Origin: Trichuris trichiura
Taxonomy: Eukaryota; Nematoda; Enoplea; Trichinellida; Trichuridae
NCBI GenBank assembly: GCA_037903355.1
Contig: JBAJFE010000060.1
Location: 1,860,001-1,924,000 of the forward strand
DNA: 64,000 bases
Reading direction: 5' to 3'
The position numbers and the translations under genes are program-made. Each line of letters opens with the position of its first letter. Position 1 is the stretch's first letter. Below the pieces are notes generated by a model. It was given only the letters and a program-made list of their open reading frames with translations, searched no databases and was not told the DNA's origin. Of the stretch, positions 61,401 to 64,000 are shown one piece after another.

Positions 61401-62782
61401 GGAAAGTAGGCTGAGTGGTGCACCGTTTCACTTTTTAAAAAATTTACATAAAGTTGCAATGCAGAGACTTTTTGACTTATCTTTTCAATGTTCGATAAGG
61501 CGTCGCGAGATCAAGTTGGCGTTCAAGTTGCCGCGTTTTCAAACGAAGAACCTTTATGCGAAATAGGCTGACTAGTGCCCCGTTTGAAGTTTTAAAAAAT
61601 TTACTTAAAGTTCCAATGTAGGCACTTTTTGACTTATCTTTTCAATGTCTGATAAGGCGTCGCGAGGTCGCGAGCCGACATTTTCCTAACTATGCGCTTT
61701 CTAAGACGTTTGAAATGTTGTTGTTCAAAAGTTGCCTTATCTTTTTCTTTAGCTTTCGTCAAGTCGTTATTTGCCGCTGCTGCATAACAAAGCGCCATAT
61801 GTTTAAAACACTCAATGTTTCTTTTTTGGGGTGGAATATTTTGTAGCGTGAAAGATTTTCCTCTGAGGTTGACGACGACTTTTGTTATCTTATATATATA
61901 TATATATATCGTCTTTGGTTTTTAATAGGTAAACACGCTTTGGTGCAGCTTCGAAGTGGGTACGGCACGCCTGATACACGTCATGTTACAGCAGCTCAAC
62001 TGGTAGGCCTTCTACTCGATAGAAACGTGAAATGTTATGGCGCGAATTTGTTGTTGTCATTGCCCAGCCGAAAGGTGGACGAGACCGTTAGTCGTGAAGA
62101 ACTAGAAACCATGTACGATCGATTGGCTCTTCTACCTCTTCACTTTACAAGATTCAATGGGTCGTTCGAATTTCGTGACGTCATCCAAGCCATTGAGCAT
62201 CACATAGAAATATGCGACATACGGCATGTCGTTGTGGACAACTTACAATTTCTTGCCGGCGCTGTTGAACAACATCTGACGGATCGTTTTGCCGTACAAG
62301 ATATGGTGTTTTCGGAGTTTCGACGAATCGCCTCCGAGAAGTCGGTCCACCTCACTTTGGTAGTCCATCCAAGAAAAGTAGCTTTATTGGAAAATTGTAA
62401 TAGTCCTACCTGACCGATAGTTGCGTCTTTTTCTTCAGGAGTTGGACAGCGGTCAGCTAACCCTTAATTCACTTTACGGTGGTGTCAAAGCGTCTCAGGA
62501 AGCCGACAACGTGTACATGCTGCAAGTTAGGCAAATTTTGGAACCGGGCGGCGCGCCAAGAATTCATCGATACTTCCAGGTTTTGCCTTTTCAAAGTGCT
62601 AACCGCTACGCCGTATTTGATTGGTCAATTTCCGCTAGCAGATTTTGAAAAATCGTCGTATGGGCGAGCTGGAAATTGGCAACCGATTGGAATTGAAGTT
62701 CAATCACGAAACGCTGACTCATCGAATAGTACGACAAATCGACTCGGCTTTCATCAAGAAATCTTCATCGCCTAAAGGTTGA
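58448..62782 (+). CDS. TWNK: Twinkle mitochondrial DNA helicase
   Basis: A hexameric RecA/DnaB-type helicase that unwinds mitochondrial DNA at the replication fork. Exons with consistent splice sites: 59119-59209, 59272-59419, 59485-59856, 59910-60053, 61929-62002, 62068-62377, 62439-62579, 62642-62782 (stop TGA). Key motifs: GLFGYN before a TOPRIM-like region; Walker [10 protein letters not shown] (59979-60005) after [21 protein letters not shown]; Walker B region [36 protein letters not shown] then [20 protein letters not shown], equivalent to the family's KNR and phosphate-sensing region. Introns are 53-65 bp except one of 1875 bp filled by a minisatellite. The 5' end is not resolved: 58448-58562 (donor CGC|GTAAGT) is a probable earlier exon, at least one more must link it, and the start codon and targeting peptide were not found. 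Confidence 0.9.
60225..61680. repeat. 157-bp minisatellite inside a Twinkle intron
   Basis: The anchor TTTATGCAAAATAGGCTGAG and close variants recur at 60241, 60397, 60554, 60711, 60856, 61082, 61239, 61396 and 61553. Spacing is 156-157 bp with one shorter (145) and one longer (226) interval. Each unit also has TTTTTGACTTATC and GATAAGGCGTCGCGAGG. The array makes up most of the 1875-bp intron between the Walker A exon and the next exon. Confidence 0.92.
61889..61910. repeat. TA dinucleotide run
   Basis: About ten TA units, less than 25 bp before the 3' splice site of the long Twinkle intron. Confidence 0.85.
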
Positions 62783-64000
62783 ATGGATCTACGTCAAACA
62801 ATGCTTACTTATAAAAATTTCCAGCAAGCCGCTACGAAAGTAAGCTTTTTCAGCTTAATATGCAAATAAGCTGTTTTTTAAATGCCGAAACGGGAGAAGT
62901 TTTAGGAACTTCAACCGAAAGGTCGCGATTTTGAGGCGAATCGAATATGACCACTCAGACGAGTAGGTTCAAACAATATTCAAAAAGCTAAGCTGCGCTT
63001 GAAAGAATAACCCAACTAAGCACGTTGATTTCTGCAGTTGCGCGCGATTTATGGCACGCTGGAACAAACAGACGTTGGTATGACGCACTTACGAGTAAAG
63101 TATTAATACAGCAAAATTTTGAACTTAATCGAACCATTGCAACTAGTGTATTAAAGACAAGCGAAAATTCGTTGTCTGAATCATAGCTGTAATGGAATAA
63201 TGGAAAGCCAGTTGATTTGCTGGTAGCATGTCTACTGTATTGCATTTTCAAATGTTTAAACTTTGAAGACTTCGTAACGGGTCTGTGAGCCTTCGTTGTC
63301 ACAATTTTTTCTGATAAAAAGTTAGTGTGACGTTTCAGAAAATTACTATAACAAACACACGAATTGAAAGTTGACGTGTTGACGTTTGTAGATTTGATTT
63401 GAAAAAATAAGACAAGAATGAGCAATGGCTGAGCTGTAATGCAAGCACCCAATGAACTAACGATGCTTAAGCAGCTAACGTAATATTCATCCTGTTGGTC
63501 ATGCGCTACGTTTTTCCATAGCGCTTGTTAGACTTGAAGAACACCTGGTCAAAGTTAGCTACAGGAAGAGAAAATAATTGCGTATGAATGAATTATAGGC
63601 CGGAGCCTGCGCATCGTTCGTTCATCCTTTACCCGCATTGCTCGCCTCAACGAATTGGGATACGTAGCTCTCACCGTAATGGCTAATTACTAATTATGCC
63701 GCAGTCTTAATATATATAATATGGTGCTGGAAATTTTGCATATCAAGATTTGCTAGTGATCTTCCATTCTTCTGCATTTCGTTGATAGCATTGGTCAAAT
63801 GGACTTTTGTTTGCTAACCGTTTCGTTTAAAACTTGAACATAGTCTTACGGTGGGCTGAACGATCTTTTTTAAAGTTTGATAAAAATCGTATAATACAGT
63901 TTCTGCATTAGTTATCTCGAGAATAGAAAAATCTGCAAGTTATAAAATTTGAATTTAAAACGTTTTTGCGCGAATTGAGCGATTAATAAAAATCACGTAC
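62783..64000. other. Stretch without a recognised gene
   Basis: The longest frame (63452-62988 minus, 154 codons) has a hydrophobic start but no family features, splice context or codon pattern I can support. A TATATATAA run lies near 63710. Confidence 0.45.

Noticed and set aside
62988..63452. 154-codon minus-strand ORF near the right edge
   Set aside because: No recognisable domain, low-complexity polar composition and no splice context; a chance frame cannot be excluded.

Overview
This is a nuclear genome segment from an animal, most likely a nematode and possibly a clade I nematode such as a whipworm (Trichuris). The evidence is: many spliced genes with short introns (about 47-75 bp, GT..AG, pyrimidine-rich 3' ends), animal-only genes (alpha-catulin, a complex I B12 subunit, the mitochondrial helicase Twinkle), many decayed hAT transposons, and a Ty3/Gypsy LTR element. 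The species call is inference. No prokaryotic features, tRNA or rRNA genes were recognised.

Layout. (1) Positions 1-21422 are a satellite array of about 440-bp monomers (about 38 copies). It is head-to-tail in one orientation up to 8664, flips at a fold-back junction, and continues inverted to 21422. An intact, young Ty3/Gypsy element (12073-16828; 179-bp LTRs, 4-bp target duplication CAAG, one uninterrupted gag-pol frame) sits inside the inverted part. (2) Positions 21423-43100 are gene-poor and transposon-rich: hAT-type terminal pieces, two decayed hAT transposase genes of different lineages (about 24.2-23.1 kb minus, 37.4-39.2 kb plus), a small hAT-like non-autonomous element, and a broken N-terminal copy of the 26S proteasome subunit Rpn2/PSMD1. 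(3) Positions 43700-62800 are gene-rich: two unrecognised spliced genes (43731-44491 minus and 46183-47775 plus, divergent), alpha-catulin on the minus strand (14 exons placed by frame-consistent splice sites, 55965 down to 49938, plus a probable tail), an NDUFB3-like complex I subunit (minus), and Twinkle (plus). The last two are head to head and both act in mitochondria. (4) The last 1.2 kb shows nothing I can name.

Unexplained structure includes a conserved hairpin in most satellite monomers, a dispersed hairpin motif with compensatory stem changes that resembles a hammerhead core, a near-perfect 40-bp inverted repeat in an alpha-catulin intron, a 157-bp minisatellite inside a Twinkle intron, and two hAT-like element ends 20 kb apart that carry the same 8-bp flank.

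Gene models were assembled by eye from splice consensus, reading-frame continuity and remembered family features; no alignment or search was run.
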